A DNA stretch of 64,000 bases from contig NZ_CP099760.1 of the NCBI RefSeq assembly GCF_040760005.1, positions 583,001-647,000 of the forward strand, read 5' to 3'. The notes under the pieces were generated by a model, which ran no database searches, was not told where the DNA came from, and saw nothing but the letters and a program-made list of their open reading frames with translations. The translations under genes and the position numbers were made by a program. The stretch's first letter is position 1, and each line of letters opens with the position of its first letter. The stretch is from Pseudomonas sp. stari2. GTDB taxonomy: Bacteria; Pseudomonadota; Gammaproteobacteria; Pseudomonadales; Pseudomonadaceae. Shown in pieces: positions 48,520-58,324 of the stretch.

Positions 48520-49304
48520 GGCTGGGTCGCTGGCGGCTGGTCGTTGTGGTCGTCGACGGTTTCGTCCGGGCGCTCGCGCTTGCTGACCAGGCTGCCGAAC
48601 AGGATGCCGACTTCAAACAGCATCCACATCGGTACGGCCAGCAGGGTCTGGGAGAAGATGTCCGGCGGGGTCAGGATCATGCCGACCACGAAGCAGCCGA
48701 TGATCACGTACGGGCGGATCTTCTTCAGGTATTTGACGTCGACCACGCCGATCCACACCAGCAGCACCACGGCCACCGGGATTTCGAACGCCACGCCGAA
48801 GGCGAAGAACAGCGTCATGACGAAATCGAGGTAGCTGGTGATGTCGGTCATCATTTCCACGCCGGCCGGGGTGGCCGAGGCGAAGAACTTGAAGATCAGC
48901 GGGAACACGAAGAAGTAGGCGAACGCCATGCCGGTGTAGAACAGCAGGATGCTGGAAATCAGCAACGGCACCGCGACACGCTTCTCGTGCTTGTACAGGC
49001 CTGGTGCGATGAAGCCCCAGATCTGATGCAGGATCACCGGGATCGCCAGGAACAGCGACACCATCATCGTCAATTTCAGCGGCGTCAGGAACGGCGACGA
49101 CACGTCGGTGGCGATCATCGTCGCGCCGGCCGGCAGGTACTGGCGCAGCGGCGTCGAGACGAAGGTGTAGATCTGCTGGGTGAAGGCGAACAGCCCGGCG
49201 AAGATGATAAAGATCGCCGCGACGCAACGCAGCAGGCGGGTGCGCAACTCGGTGAGGTGCGAAACCAGCGGCATGTGCTGGTCGTTTTCGGGGAGATCGC
49301 TCAT
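48516..49304 (-). CDS. tatC: Sec-independent translocase subunit TatC
   Basis: A 262-residue inner-membrane protein with six spans that recognises twin-arginine signal peptides. Family marks are [17 protein letters not shown] at the cytoplasmic N-terminus, [31 protein letters not shown] and [19 protein letters not shown]. Overlaps tatB upstream and rsmE downstream by four bases each. Confidence 0.98.
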   Translation of the reverse strand: MSDLPENDQHMPLVSHLTELRTRLLRCVAAIFIIFAGLFAFTQQIYTFVSTPLRQYLPAGATMIATDVSSPFLTPLKLTMMVSLFLAIPVILHQIWGFIAPGLYKHEKRVAVPLLISSILLFYTGMAFAYFFVFPLIFKFFASATPAGVEMMTDITSYLDFVMTLFFAFGVAFEIPVAVVLLVWIGVVDVKYLKKIRPYVIIGCFVVGMILTPPDIFSQTLLAVPMWMLFEVGILFGSLVSKRERPDETVDDHNDQPPATQP

Positions 49305-49765
49305 GGGGCTCGCGGCGGCAGTGTAGGGTCGTGAGGGGCCGGCGTGGTTGGCCCGGCGGCTGGAGCAACGGGTTCGATCGGTTTCATGACCGGGGCAGTT
49401 TCAGCGGCTGCGGCAGAGACGTGTTCGACGCTCGCCGGTGCATGAATCGTTTGCTCTGCGACAGGCGGTATTGGCGTCTGGTCTGCCGCCGGCTGCACTG
49501 GCGTCGGCTCCTGCTGAACCGGTGGCGTGAAGATTTTCCGCGCCTCCTGCTCCAGCGACAGGATGTGTTCGTTGTGCAGTTGCCGACGGATTTCGTCGGC
49601 ACCGATTTCACGTTCAACTTCCTGTTTGATCGCGTTGAAGCTGCGCTTCAGCCGTCCGACCCACAGGCCGGCGGTGCGTGCAGCACCCGGCAAACGCTCG
49701 GGGCCCAGCACCAGCAGGGCAACGAGGCCGACGAGCAGCAGTTCAGAGAAGCTGATACCAAACAT
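49301..49765 (-). CDS. tatB: Sec-independent translocase subunit TatB
   Basis: A 154-residue TatB. It has a short N-terminal span ([20 protein letters not shown]) containing the conserved Glu, then the [20 protein letters not shown] amphipathic helix. A disordered Pro/Ala-rich tail of about 70 residues follows. With TatC it forms the receptor for twin-arginine substrates. Located between tatA (10-base gap) and tatC. Confidence 0.97.
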   Translation of the reverse strand: MFGISFSELLLVGLVALLVLGPERLPGAARTAGLWVGRLKRSFNAIKQEVEREIGADEIRRQLHNEHILSLEQEARKIFTPPVQQEPTPVQPAADQTPIPPVAEQTIHAPASVEHVSAAAAETAPVMKPIEPVAPAAGPTTPAPHDPTLPPRAP

Positions 49766-49775
49766 TAGTCAGTGC

Positions 49776-50054
49776 TCACACGTCTTTGCGGATCGGCTCT
49801 TCGACTTTCTGCGCCTGCACGTCGATGGTGTGCGGCGGGTTGGCCTGAGCGGTGGCTTGCGGCTGAACCGGCGGTACCGGTTGCGCAGGCGTGACGGTCG
49901 GTTCGGCCGGTTTCTCGTCGTCGTTCATGGCCTTGCGAAAGCCCTTGATCGACTCGCCGACGTCGGTGCCGAGGTTTTTCAGTTTCTTGGTGCCGAACAC
50001 CAGCACCACGACAACCAGAATGACGATCCAGTGTTTCCAGTCAAAAATGCCCAT
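49776..50054 (-). CDS. tatA: Sec-independent translocase subunit TatA
   Basis: A 92-residue pore-forming subunit. The short span is [13 protein letters not shown], then [21 protein letters not shown] gives the amphipathic helix with the conserved FGTKKL hinge, and a Pro-rich tail ends the protein. First of the three tat genes, 25 bases after hisE. Confidence 0.97.
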   Translation of the reverse strand: MGIFDWKHWIVILVVVVLVFGTKKLKNLGTDVGESIKGFRKAMNDDEKPAEPTVTPAQPVPPVQPQATAQANPPHTIDVQAQKVEEPIRKDV

Positions 50055-50079
50055 GTTGCTGTTCCTCTCTAAAAGTTGT

Positions 50080-50412
50080 TCAGGCGGACGGACGCGAGGC
50101 TTTCTCGACGTGTCCGGACAGGCCGAAGCGACGATCCAGTTCGTCGAGTACAGCCTGCGGATGCTGCCCCAGCTGGGCGAGCATGACCATGCTGTGGAAC
50201 CACAGGTCGGCGGTCTCGTAGATCACGTCGCTGCAGTCACCGCTGACGGCGGCGTCCTTGGCGGCAATGATCGTTTCGACCGACTCTTCGCCGACCTTTT
50301 CCAGAATCTTGTTCAGGCCCTTGTGATACAGACTAGCTACATATGAGCTGTCGGCAGCAGCGCCCTTGCGCTCTTCCAGCACCTGAGCGAGGCGGGTCAG
50401 GGTGTCACTCAT
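50080..50412 (-). CDS. hisE: Phosphoribosyl-ATP pyrophosphatase
   Basis: A 110-residue all-alpha NTP pyrophosphatase (MazG-like fold) for step two of histidine synthesis. The metal-binding helix [17 protein letters not shown] and the second helix [17 protein letters not shown] are in place. Its start overlaps the hisI end by eight bases, so hisI and hisE are separate polypeptides but coupled. Confidence 0.97.
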   Translation of the reverse strand: MSDTLTRLAQVLEERKGAAADSSYVASLYHKGLNKILEKVGEESVETIIAAKDAAVSGDCSDVIYETADLWFHSMVMLAQLGQHPQAVLDELDRRFGLSGHVEKASRPSA

Positions 50413-50806
50413 GTTTGTGTCCTGCGGAATAGATTGCGTGCGGGTCTTTCAGGACCGGGTCGACCGTTTTCCAGTCGCCGTTTTCGAATACGCGGTAGAA
50501 GCAGCTCTGACGGCCGGTATGGCAAGCGATGTCGCCAATCTGTTCGACCATCAGGATGATCACGTCGGCGTCGCAGTCCAGACGCATTTCATGCAGCGTC
50601 TGTACGTGGCCGGACTCTTCGCCCTTGCGCCACAGCTTGCCACGGGAACGTGACCAATAGATGGCACGGTTTTCCGCCGCAGTCAGCTCCAGGGCTTCGC
50701 GGTTCATCCAGGCCATCATCAGCACGCGTCCGGTCTTGTGATCCTGGGCAATCGCCGGCACCAGGCCATCGGCGTCCCACTTGATCTCGTCCAGCCAGTT
50801 TTTCAT
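50405..50806 (-). CDS. hisI: Phosphoribosyl-AMP cyclohydrolase
   Basis: A 133-residue zinc enzyme for step three of histidine synthesis. Visible are [29 protein letters not shown] and the zinc/magnesium ligands in [10 protein letters not shown] and [15 protein letters not shown] 50806 ([10 protein letters not shown]) matches the family; a GTG at 50830 in frame would add eight unlikely residues. Lies 80 bases downstream of ubiB with no terminator between. Confidence 0.97.
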   Translation of the reverse strand: MKNWLDEIKWDADGLVPAIAQDHKTGRVLMMAWMNREALELTAAENRAIYWSRSRGKLWRKGEESGHVQTLHEMRLDCDADVIILMVEQIGDIACHTGRQSCFYRVFENGDWKTVDPVLKDPHAIYSAGHKHE

Positions 50807-50886
50807 CTTCGACTCCGACAGCGAACCCACACTTCAATAGTCGGGTTCAGGCGTTGAAACAGTGTGCCAGCCGATCACGGAACTGG

Positions 50887-52491
50887 CTATCGGCGAACGA
50901 CCAGATACAAGCCGACTGCCACCATGATCCCGGCAGGCCAATGCCCCAGTTCATTCAGCGGGCCACCGGCGGCGAGGATCGTGCCGCCCGCCAGATGGGC
51001 GCTGCCGAGCAGGCGCAGGAACCAGTCGTCCTTGCGCTTTTTCCATGGCGGCGGTGGGTCGTTGGCGTGGGGCTGGGACATGCGCTCGAGCAGGTCGCGG
51101 GCCATGTTGGCCAGGTGCGGCAGTTGTTCGAACTGGCTCTGCACGTTGCCGATCAAGGCTTTCGGGCTGACACGCTCGCGCATCCAGCGTTCGAGGAACG
51201 GCTGCGCGGTGTTCCACAGATCCAGATCCGGGTACAGCTGACGGCCCAGGCCTTCGATGTTCAACAAGGTCTTTTGCAGCAACACGAGTTGCGGCTGCAC
51301 TTCCATATTGAAACGGCGCGCGGTCTGGAACAGGCGCATCAGCACCTGGCCAAATGAAATATCTTTTAACGGTTTTTCGAAGATCGGTTCGCACACGGTA
51401 CGGATCGCCGCTTCGAATTCGTTGAGTTTGGTTTCTGCCGGCACCCAGCCCGAATCGATGTGCAATTGCGCCACGCGGCGGTAGTCGCGCTTGAAGAAGG
51501 CGAACAGGTTACGCGCCAGGTAATCCTGGTCTTCCGGGGTCAGGCTGCCGACGATACCGCAGTCGATCGCGATGTACTGCGGGCTCCACGGGTTGACGGT
51601 GCTGACGAAGATGTTGCCCGGGTGCATGTCGGCGTGGAAAAAACTGTCGCGGAACACCTGGGTGAAGAAGATCTCCACGCCACGTTCGGCAAGCATTTTC
51701 ATGTCGGTGCGCTGGTCGGCGAGGGTCGCCAGATCCGTCACCTGAATCCCGTAGATGCGCTCCATTACCAGCACTTTCGGCCGGCACCAGTCCCAGTAGA
51801 CCTGTGGCACGTAGAGCAGCGGCGAGCCTTCGAAGTTACGCTTCAACTGGCTGGCGTTGGCCGCCTCGCGCAGCAAATCGAGTTCGTCGTAGATGGTTTT
51901 TTCGTAGTCGCTGACCACGTCCACCGGGTGCAGCAGGCGGGCGTCGGCGGAGACCTTTTCGGCCGCGCGGGCGAGGATGAACAGCCACGCAAGGTCCTGG
52001 GCGATCACCGGTTTCAGGCCCGGACGGATCACCTTGACCACCACTTCTTCACCGGTCTTCAGTTGTGCGGCGTGTACCTGCGCCACCGAGGCCGAGGCCA
52101 GTGGTTCGACGTCGAAGCGGCTGAACACTTCGCTGATCTTCTTGCCCAGTTGCTCTTCGATCAGTTTGACCGACAGCTGCGAATCGAACGGCGGCACGCG
52201 GTCCTGCAACAACATCAGCTCATCGGCGATGTCTTCCGGCAGCAGGTCGCGGCGGGTCGAGAGGATCTGCCCGAACTTGATGAAGATCGGCCCCAGATCC
52301 TGCAAGGCCAGGCGCAGGCGTGCACCACGGCTGAGGTCCAGCGGCTTGCGCGGGAACCAGCGCCACGGCAGTACATAGCGCAGCGCCAGCAGGAACCAAG
52401 GCAAGGGCAGATCGAACAGCAGATCATCGAGGCGGTAGCGGATCACGACGCGCTGGATGCGCAACAGACGGCGGACGGCGAGCAGCTTCAT
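50887..52491 (-). CDS. ubiB: Ubiquinone biosynthesis protein UbiB
   Basis: A 534-residue atypical kinase-like ATPase (ABC1/ADCK/UbiB family) required for aerobic ubiquinone synthesis. It has the family-specific KxGQ motif ([16 protein letters not shown]), the Ala-rich loop [23 protein letters not shown] and [10 protein letters not shown]. The C-terminal hydrophobic stretches ([26 protein letters not shown]) anchor it in the membrane. Its start overlaps the ubiJ stop by four bases. Confidence 0.97.
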   Translation of the reverse strand: MKLLAVRRLLRIQRVVIRYRLDDLLFDLPLPWFLLALRYVLPWRWFPRKPLDLSRGARLRLALQDLGPIFIKFGQILSTRRDLLPEDIADELMLLQDRVPPFDSQLSVKLIEEQLGKKISEVFSRFDVEPLASASVAQVHAAQLKTGEEVVVKVIRPGLKPVIAQDLAWLFILARAAEKVSADARLLHPVDVVSDYEKTIYDELDLLREAANASQLKRNFEGSPLLYVPQVYWDWCRPKVLVMERIYGIQVTDLATLADQRTDMKMLAERGVEIFFTQVFRDSFFHADMHPGNIFVSTVNPWSPQYIAIDCGIVGSLTPEDQDYLARNLFAFFKRDYRRVAQLHIDSGWVPAETKLNEFEAAIRTVCEPIFEKPLKDISFGQVLMRLFQTARRFNMEVQPQLVLLQKTLLNIEGLGRQLYPDLDLWNTAQPFLERWMRERVSPKALIGNVQSQFEQLPHLANMARDLLERMSQPHANDPPPPWKKRKDDWFLRLLGSAHLAGGTILAAGGPLNELGHWPAGIMVAVGLYLVVRR

Positions 52492-53111
52492 GCGTTATCG
52501 CTTGGGTCGAGGGATCGGGAAAGGCGCTCGAAGCGCGCCTCGAGACGTTCCAGATCGAGTTTGATCCGGTCCAGTTCGCTGAAGCGGGCTTCGGCTTCGC
52601 GCTGCCCGACGAGGGTGCGCGATTCTTCGGCCAGGTATTCGGCGAGATTCTGGTTGAGGCTGGCAAATCCTTGTTGATACCAGCGGGCGCGGCTGCGCAG
52701 GTGACCGCCGATCAGTTGCGTGGCGACCGGTCCCAGCCAGCGCGAGAGTTCGTACTCCCAGTCCAGCTCCAGATCCTGCAGGACTCCCGCCAGCTCCAGC
52801 AGCACGCCGCTGTCGCCGTCGAGTTCGACTTCCGGTGCGTGCAGCACCGCGGTCTTGTCCTTGCTCAGGGCCAGTTTCACCAGGCTCGAGGCCGGGGCGC
52901 GCAGGGTGCAGTCGACGCCGGTTTCCCAGTGGGATGCCAGCATCAGGCCTTCGTCGCTCGGCAGGATGAACAGTTGCAGCGCCGGGCTGCGGCAATCCAC
53001 GGCAATCACTTTGCCGGTCAGGTGCGCCAGTCTTGGCAGCGCCGTGCTGTCGAGACGCAGCACACGGTTGAGGCCGAGTTCGACGCTGGCGAGCAGCCCG
53101 GTCAGCAGCAT
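52488..53111 (-). CDS. ubiJ: Ubiquinone biosynthesis accessory factor UbiJ (SCP2 domain)
   Basis: A 207-residue protein with an N-terminal SCP2-like lipid-binding domain ([20 protein letters not shown]) and a C-terminal charged helix ([20 protein letters not shown]). UbiJ helps assemble the soluble Ubi complex and binds ubiquinone intermediates. The identification rests on the SCP2-type start and on its fixed place between ubiE and ubiB. It overlaps ubiE by one base (TGATG) and ubiB by four. Confidence 0.93.
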   Translation of the reverse strand: MLLTGLLASVELGLNRVLRLDSTALPRLAHLTGKVIAVDCRSPALQLFILPSDEGLMLASHWETGVDCTLRAPASSLVKLALSKDKTAVLHAPEVELDGDSGVLLELAGVLQDLELDWEYELSRWLGPVATQLIGGHLRSRARWYQQGFASLNQNLAEYLAEESRTLVGQREAEARFSELDRIKLDLERLEARFERLSRSLDPSDNA

Positions 53112-53881
53112 CAGGGTTTGATGCCGCGGTGCAGGGCGACGATGCCTGCGGTCATGTTGTGATAGGTCACGCGGTCGAAACCGGCATCAACCATCATCGA
53201 CTTCAGGGTTTCCTGATTCGGGTGCATGCGGATCGATTCGGCCAGGTAGCGATAGCTTTCCGAGTCGTTGGTGATCAGCTTGCCCATCAGCGGCATGAAG
53301 GCGAACGAGTAGGCGTCATAGGCCTTGGACATCAGCGCGTTGGTCGGCTTGGAGAATTCCAGCACCAGCAGGCGACCGCCGGGCTTGAGCACGCGCAGCA
53401 TCGAACGCAGGGCGTCCTCTTTATGCGTCACGTTGCGCAGGCCGAAGGCGATGGTCACACAGTCGAAATGGTTGTCCGGGAACGGCAGTTTTTCCGCGTC
53501 GGCCTGGACGAACTCGACGTTGCCCGAAACACCGACATCCAGCAGGCGGTCACGACCGACCTTGAGCATGGATTCGTTGATGTCCGCGAGAACGACCTGA
53601 CCGGTCGGGCCGACCAGGTGCGAGAATTTCTTGGTCAGGTCGCCGGTGCCGCCGGCGATGTCCAGCACGCGGTTGCCGGCGCGCACGCCCGACAGTTCGA
53701 TTGCGAAGCGCTTCCACAGACGGTGCATGCCGCCCGACAGAAGGTCGTTCATCAGGTCGTACTTGGCGGCCACGGAGTGGAACACCTCAGCGACTTTTTC
53801 CGCTTTCTGGCTTTCCGGAACGTTTTTGAAGCCGAAGTGAGTGGTGGGTTCGGCATCGCTGCCTTTGCGCTGATCAGTCAT
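53111..53881 (-). CDS. ubiE: Ubiquinone/menaquinone C-methyltransferase UbiE
   Basis: A 256-residue SAM-dependent C-methyltransferase of ubiquinone synthesis. It has [20 protein letters not shown] at the start, the SAM site [29 protein letters not shown] and [21 protein letters not shown] 53881 (MTDQRKG) is the family start; the open frame reaching 54013 has no family similarity and covers the promoter region shared with the divergent granule gene. First gene of the ubiE-rsmE run. Confidence 0.97.
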   Translation of the reverse strand: MTDQRKGSDAEPTTHFGFKNVPESQKAEKVAEVFHSVAAKYDLMNDLLSGGMHRLWKRFAIELSGVRAGNRVLDIAGGTGDLTKKFSHLVGPTGQVVLADINESMLKVGRDRLLDVGVSGNVEFVQADAEKLPFPDNHFDCVTIAFGLRNVTHKEDALRSMLRVLKPGGRLLVLEFSKPTNALMSKAYDAYSFAFMPLMGKLITNDSESYRYLAESIRMHPNQETLKSMMVDAGFDRVTYHNMTAGIVALHRGIKP

Positions 53882-54046
53882 ATCGCTGTCACCAAAAGAG
53901 AATGCGCGACATTCTAATCCCCAAGCCATGCTTTGTCTTGGAATGGCTAAAGGTAAGATGGGCAACCTTCGGGACGATTTGCCGCAGTGGCGGTCAAGAT
54001 TCGTTGCAGGCATTCATAGCCCCATTCAAAAAGCAGGAGTCATTCA

Positions 54047-54322
54047 ATGGCCCATATCAGTGTTGAGCGTGCCCACAGCCTGGGCAAGGAAGTTGCCCGC
54101 GAGAAAGCCGACAAACTGGCGCAGAAACTGTCCGATCAATATGGCCTTGAGCCGCAGTGGTCGGGCGATACCCTGAACCTCAAGCGTTCGGGTGTGAAGG
54201 GCGCGGTGCATGTGGCCGAGAATTCGATCCGGGTCGACGTGGAACTGGGCCTGATGATGTCGGCCATGAGCGGCATGATCAAAGCCGAGATCGAGAAAGC
54301 GCTGGACAAGGCGCTGGTCTGA
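54047..54322 (+). CDS. Polyhydroxyalkanoic acid system family protein
   Basis: A 91-residue protein of the PHA granule-region (PHA_gran_rgn) family. It opens with the conserved MAHISVERAHSLGKEVAREK and has a polar beta segment LEPQWSGDTLNLKRSG before an amphipathic C-terminal helix. It lies upstream of phaI in the same direction, but a terminator separates them. The exact role is not known. The ATG is preceded by CAGGAG. Confidence 0.88.
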   Translation: MAHISVERAHSLGKEVAREKADKLAQKLSDQYGLEPQWSGDTLNLKRSGVKGAVHVAENSIRVDVELGLMMSAMSGMIKAEIEKALDKALV

Positions 54323-54330
54323 AAAGAACA

Positions 54331-54358
54331 GAGGGGGAGCTTCGGGCTCCCCTTTTTC
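54331..54358 (+). terminator. Terminator before phaI
   Basis: GGGGAGC-TTCGG-GCTCCCC with an exact stem and a TTTTT tail, about ten bases after the stop of the granule-region gene. Confidence 0.92.
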
Positions 54359-54483
54359 TGTGTGGTGCACCTGCCTTTTATGTCAGTTGTTAGGGTGCCG
54401 TTTCTAATTTTTCTCCCTACTTTGTGCCTGAGCCCGACACACGTCCGGGCAGTTCCTCAAACCTTCTGCGCGTGAGGTGCACC

Positions 54484-54906
54484 ATGGCCAAAGTTATTTT
54501 GAAGAAAAAAATCGACGCCTCGACTTCTGCTTTGAGCGACGTCAAATCCTATGCCCGCAAGATCTGGCTGGCAGGCCTGGGTGCCTACACCAAGGTCGGT
54601 CAGGAGGGCAGCGAGTACTTTCAGGAGTTGATCAAGGCTGGTCAAACTGTTGAAAAGAAAGGCAAAAAAGCCGTCACCGAAAAACTCGAAGCGGCCAACG
54701 CCGAGATCGATGAAGCCAAGCACGAAGTCAGCTCTTTCAAAGGCCGCGTCGAAGTTCAGCTCGACAAGGTCGAGAAGGCGTTCGACACGCGTGTCGCCAG
54801 TGCCTTGAATCGTATCGGCATTCCGTCTAAACATGACGTTGAGGCACTCTCTGCTAAGCTCGATGAGCTGACGGCATTGCTCGAACGCGTCGCGCGTAAA
54901 TCTTAA
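54484..54906 (+). CDS. phaI: Phasin PhaI
   Basis: A 140-residue phasin that coats mcl-PHA granules. The granule-associating N-terminal helix is YARKIWLAGLGAYTKVGQEG. The rest is Lys/Glu/Ala-rich amphipathic helix with a heptad-like C-terminal end (LSAKLDELTALLERVARK). It is related over its first 130 residues to PhaF, ten bases downstream. The palindrome GGTGCACC (54476-54483) abuts the ATG and recurs at 54364, a possible regulator site. Confidence 0.96.
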   Translation: MAKVILKKKIDASTSALSDVKSYARKIWLAGLGAYTKVGQEGSEYFQELIKAGQTVEKKGKKAVTEKLEAANAEIDEAKHEVSSFKGRVEVQLDKVEKAFDTRVASALNRIGIPSKHDVEALSAKLDELTALLERVARKS

Positions 54907-54916
54907 GGAGAACGGG

Positions 54917-55783
54917 ATGGCTGGTAAAAAGAACACCGATAAAGAAGGCAGCTCGTGGATCGGAAAAGTCGAAGACTATTCCCGCAAGATCTGGCTGGCT
55001 GGTTTAGGCGTGTACTCGAAGATCGACACTGACGGCAGCAAGCTCTTCGATACATTGGTCAAAGACGGCGAGAAAGCCGAGAAGCTCACCAAGGCTGCAG
55101 TCGGCAAGAAAGTCGATGCTGCCAAGGATTCTGCAAGCTCGGCAAAATCGCGCATCAGCGGCGTGAAAGATCGCGCTCTGGGCACCTGGGATCAACTGGA
55201 AGGGGCTTTCGACAAGCGTCTGAACAGTGCGATCTCGCGCCTGGGCGTACCGAGCCGCAACGAGGTGAAGGATCTGCACAAGAAGGTCGATACCCTGACC
55301 AAACAGATCGAAAAACTCACCGGCCTGAAAGCTCAGCCTGTCGCGGCCAAAACCGCAGCAGCCAAACCGGAGGCAAAACCTGCTGCCAAACCGTTGACTA
55401 AGGCTGCCGCGAAACCTGCAGCAAAACCAGCGGCCAAAACTGCAGCAGCCAAGCCAGCAGCGAAAGCCGCGGCCAAACCGGTTGCCGCCAAGGCCGCCGC
55501 CAAACCTGCTACAAAACCTGCTGCAAAACCAGCGGCCAAGCCAGCAGCGAAAACCGCTGCCGCCAAACCCGCTGCCAAGCCTGCCGCCAAACCGGCTGCG
55601 GCGAAAAAACCGGCAGTGAAAAAAACGGCCGCGCCGAAAGCCGCTGCGCCGAAAGCTGCTGCACCAAAACCGGTGACCACACCGCAAGCACTGGCCAGCA
55701 CGTCGAACTCCGCCTCGGCTCCAACCCCGGCGCCAGTTTCGACTGTTGCATCGACGCCGTCGACGCCGACCAGTCAGTCCTGA
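54917..55783 (+). CDS. phaF: PHA granule-associated, DNA-binding phasin PhaF
   Basis: A 288-residue two-domain phasin. Residues 1-140 are PhaI-like (YSRKIWLAGLGVYSKIDTDG) and bind the granule. Residues 141-260 are a histone-H1-like Lys/Ala/Pro repeat array (AAKPAAKPAA units) that binds DNA, so the protein ties granules to the nucleoid for even segregation. A Ser/Thr/Ala/Pro end follows. The ATG 54917 has AAGGAG upstream. Ends in a terminator shared with the convergent phaD. Confidence 0.96.
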   Translation: MAGKKNTDKEGSSWIGKVEDYSRKIWLAGLGVYSKIDTDGSKLFDTLVKDGEKAEKLTKAAVGKKVDAAKDSASSAKSRISGVKDRALGTWDQLEGAFDKRLNSAISRLGVPSRNEVKDLHKKVDTLTKQIEKLTGLKAQPVAAKTAAAKPEAKPAAKPLTKAAAKPAAKPAAKTAAAKPAAKAAAKPVAAKAAAKPATKPAAKPAAKPAAKTAAAKPAAKPAAKPAAAKKPAVKKTAAPKAAAPKAAAPKPVTTPQALASTSNSASAPTPAPVSTVASTPSTPTSQS

Positions 55784-55796
55784 TTTTCAGGGCACA

Positions 55797-55837
55797 AGAA
55801 AACGCCCGGCCTCTGAAGGTCGGGCGTTTTTGTTTGT
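55797..55837. terminator. Bidirectional terminator between phaF and phaD
   Basis: AAAACGCCCG and CGGGCGTTTT form the stem core, with further pairing towards the loop at CTGA; T runs occur on both strands. It lies between two converging operons. Confidence 0.92.
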
Positions 55838-55841
55838 GCGG

Positions 55842-56462
55842 TCACTCGTGATCTTCGAGGTATTGTAGCGCCATCCGCTCCGTCGCCACCTTCACCGGCG
55901 GCAACAGGTGCGGCGCCACCAGCATCATGATCTGGTAAACCACCAGCCGTACCTCGCCCTCGCGATCGAGAATCCGCTGATAGTCCAGCGAGAACAGCAA
56001 GGTCATGGTGATCTGCTCCACCAGTTGCCCCAGCGCCTGGGTGTCACTGATCAACTGTCCCGAGGCCTTCAACCGCGCCAGCAGTGACGCCAGCGTGCGC
56101 TTCAGGACGTTGAGAAAGTTGCGGATGCCCTTGGCGAGTTTCGGCAGGCGTCCGGCCAGGTTCGACAGGTCCTGGAACAGGAACCGGTACTGCGCCAGCC
56201 GTTCGACGATCAGGTGCAGGAACAGCCAGTAATCCTCCGGTGCCAGTTCGACATCCGCAGGTGGGTCGAGCAGTGGCGCCAGCTCGTTCTGGAAACGCTC
56301 GAACAGCCCGAGAATCAGCGGCTCCTTGCCGTGGAAGTGGTAGTAGAGGTTGCCCGGGCTGATCCCCATTTCGTTGGCAACCTCCATAGTGGAGACGTTC
56401 GGCTCGCCCTTCTCGTTGAACAACTGCAGGGCACATTCGAGGATCCGTTCGCTTGTTTTCAT
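55842..56462 (-). CDS. phaD: TetR-family regulator PhaD
   Basis: A 206-residue TetR-family regulator of the PHA cluster. The N-terminal helix-turn-helix includes STMEVANEMGISPGNLYYHF, followed by the KEPLILGLFERF helix and an all-helical ligand domain. In P. putida PhaD activates phaC1 and phaI transcription, probably sensing an acyl-CoA. It lies 30 bases after phaC2 at the end of phaC1-phaZ-phaC2-phaD. Confidence 0.95.
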   Translation of the reverse strand: MKTSERILECALQLFNEKGEPNVSTMEVANEMGISPGNLYYHFHGKEPLILGLFERFQNELAPLLDPPADVELAPEDYWLFLHLIVERLAQYRFLFQDLSNLAGRLPKLAKGIRNFLNVLKRTLASLLARLKASGQLISDTQALGQLVEQITMTLLFSLDYQRILDREGEVRLVVYQIMMLVAPHLLPPVKVATERMALQYLEDHE

Positions 56463-56492
56463 CCAGTCTTCTTAATGGGCGGTTGGGGCCGG

Positions 56493-58175
56493 TCAGCGCA
56501 CGCGCACGTAAGTGCCGGGCGCCGCCTCCATCGGTGGATAGTTCGCGTTGCCAAGGGCCATCTGGGTTTCGCGCAGGGTGCCGGAGCGCTGCTGGACCCA
56601 TTCCAGCCACTGCGGCCACCAACTGCCGTCGACCTTTTTCGCGTCGTAGTACCAGGCGCGCGGGTCGCTGCTCATCTTGCCGTTTTCGACGTAGTTGGCC
56701 TTGGGGTTGCTCGGCGGGTTGAGAATGCTCTGGACGTGGCCGCTATTGGACAGCACGAAGCGCCGCTCCCCACCCAGCAGCAGGGTCGAGCGATACACCG
56801 CGTCCCATGGCGTGATGTGGTCGTTCATGCCGGCCACGCTAAAACTGTCGACCGTGACTTTCTGCAGGTCGATCGGCGTGCCGCAGACTTCCAGGCCGCC
56901 CGAATGAATCAGCGGGTTGTGCTTGAAGAAGTCCAGCAGATCACCGTGAAACGCGGCGGGCAGGCGGGTGCTGTCGTTGTTCCAGTAGAGGATGTCGAAC
57001 GCTGGCGGCTCCTTGCCCAGCAGGTAGTTGTTGACGAAGTAGCTCCAGATCAGATCGTTGGGGCGCATCCAGGCGAACACCTTGGCCATGTCGCGACCGT
57101 CCAGCACGCCTTTCTGATAGGAGCGGCGCTTGGCCGCTTCGAGGGTCTGTTCATCGGCGAACAAAGTGGCTGGAGAGTCGATCTGACTGTCGAGCAGGCT
57201 CACCAGATAGGTCGCGCTGGAGACCCGCCGCAACTGTCGCTTGGCCTGCAAGTGCCCCTGCAGCGCAGCGATGGTCAGCCCGCCGGCGCAGGCACCCATC
57301 AGGTTGACCTCGCGGGCACCGGTGATCGCGCGGCAGATGTTCATTGCTTCTTCCACGGCCTCGACGTAGGTCGACAGGCCCCATTCGCGATGACGAACGT
57401 CCGGATTGCGCCAACTGATCATGAAGGTCTGCAAGCTGTTCTTCAGGGCGTACTGGACGAAACTGTTGCTCGGGCTCAGGTCGAAAATGTAGTACTTGTT
57501 GATTTGCGGCGGCACCACCAGCAGCGGTTTCGAATACTGCTTTTCGCTCATCGGCTTGTACTGGATCAGCTCGAGCAGTTCATTGCGAAACACCACCGAA
57601 CCGGTGGTAGTGGCGACAGTCTTGCCGACTTCGAAAGCTTGTTTGGTCACCTGGCGCGGCAGGCCGTCGTTGTGCAGCAGGTCATCGAACAGATGACTCA
57701 GGCCACGCACCAGACTGTGGCCGCCGGAGTTGAACAGCTCCTTGATCGCCAGCGGATTGAGCAACGTGTTGGAGGGCGCCACGGCGTCGTTGATCAGGGA
57801 GAAAGCGAAGTGCGCACGGGCGCGATCGTCATCGCTCATGCTGCTTTCGTCGATCCAGCTCTTCACCTGTTTTTGCCAGCTCAGATAGGCCTGCAGGCTT
57901 CGGCGATAGAACGGATTGAGGCTCCAGGCCGGATCGGCGAATCGGCTGTCATTGGGGTTGGTCGGATGCAGGGTTTCACCGAGCAGCACGCGTCCGAGCG
58001 CGCCGCCGAGTTTCAATGCGTGTTTCGCGCTGTGGATCGGGTTGCGCAGGCCATGGGCGGCGACGCTGCGCAACGTCGAAATCAGATCGCGGCCACGCAG
58101 GCCGGTCATTGCACTCTGTGCATTGATGAACACGGCAGGACTGGGCACTACGCCCGTCGCTGGTTTGTCGCGCAT
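56493..58175 (-). CDS. phaC2: Class II PHA synthase PhaC2
   Basis: A 560-residue class II polymerase that links (R)-3-hydroxyacyl-CoA into medium-chain PHA. The lipase-like box is GACAGG (NLMGACAGGLTIAAL) holding the catalytic Cys. The Asp is in AGMNDHITPWDA and the His in SNSGHVQSILNPPS. The box form GACAGG versus GACSGG is the usual PhaC2/PhaC1 distinction in pseudomonads. About 149 bases separate it from phaZ. Confidence 0.97.
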   Translation of the reverse strand: MRDKPATGVVPSPAVFINAQSAMTGLRGRDLISTLRSVAAHGLRNPIHSAKHALKLGGALGRVLLGETLHPTNPNDSRFADPAWSLNPFYRRSLQAYLSWQKQVKSWIDESSMSDDDRARAHFAFSLINDAVAPSNTLLNPLAIKELFNSGGHSLVRGLSHLFDDLLHNDGLPRQVTKQAFEVGKTVATTTGSVVFRNELLELIQYKPMSEKQYSKPLLVVPPQINKYYIFDLSPSNSFVQYALKNSLQTFMISWRNPDVRHREWGLSTYVEAVEEAMNICRAITGAREVNLMGACAGGLTIAALQGHLQAKRQLRRVSSATYLVSLLDSQIDSPATLFADEQTLEAAKRRSYQKGVLDGRDMAKVFAWMRPNDLIWSYFVNNYLLGKEPPAFDILYWNNDSTRLPAAFHGDLLDFFKHNPLIHSGGLEVCGTPIDLQKVTVDSFSVAGMNDHITPWDAVYRSTLLLGGERRFVLSNSGHVQSILNPPSNPKANYVENGKMSSDPRAWYYDAKKVDGSWWPQWLEWVQQRSGTLRETQMALGNANYPPMEAAPGTYVRVR

Positions 58176-58324
58176 GACTCAACACTCCTTCGTCTTCAGG
58201 TCAAAAACAAACACACCGAACCAGAACACCATAGACGCTGTTGCGGCTTGTTGCCTGCGCGGCGTCCTGCCACGCACGTTGAAAAGCTCTGCAAGGAGCT
58301 GTCCAGAAAACCGGACCGGGCCGG

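Noticed and set aside
53882..54013. N-terminal extension of ubiE by 44 codons
   Set aside because: No family similarity, and it would occupy the promoter region shared with the divergent granule gene.
55340..55690. Regular repeat block that might look like a CRISPR or tandem-repeat array
   Set aside because: It is the coding KPAA-type array of PhaF; units are short, imperfect and in frame, with no spacers.
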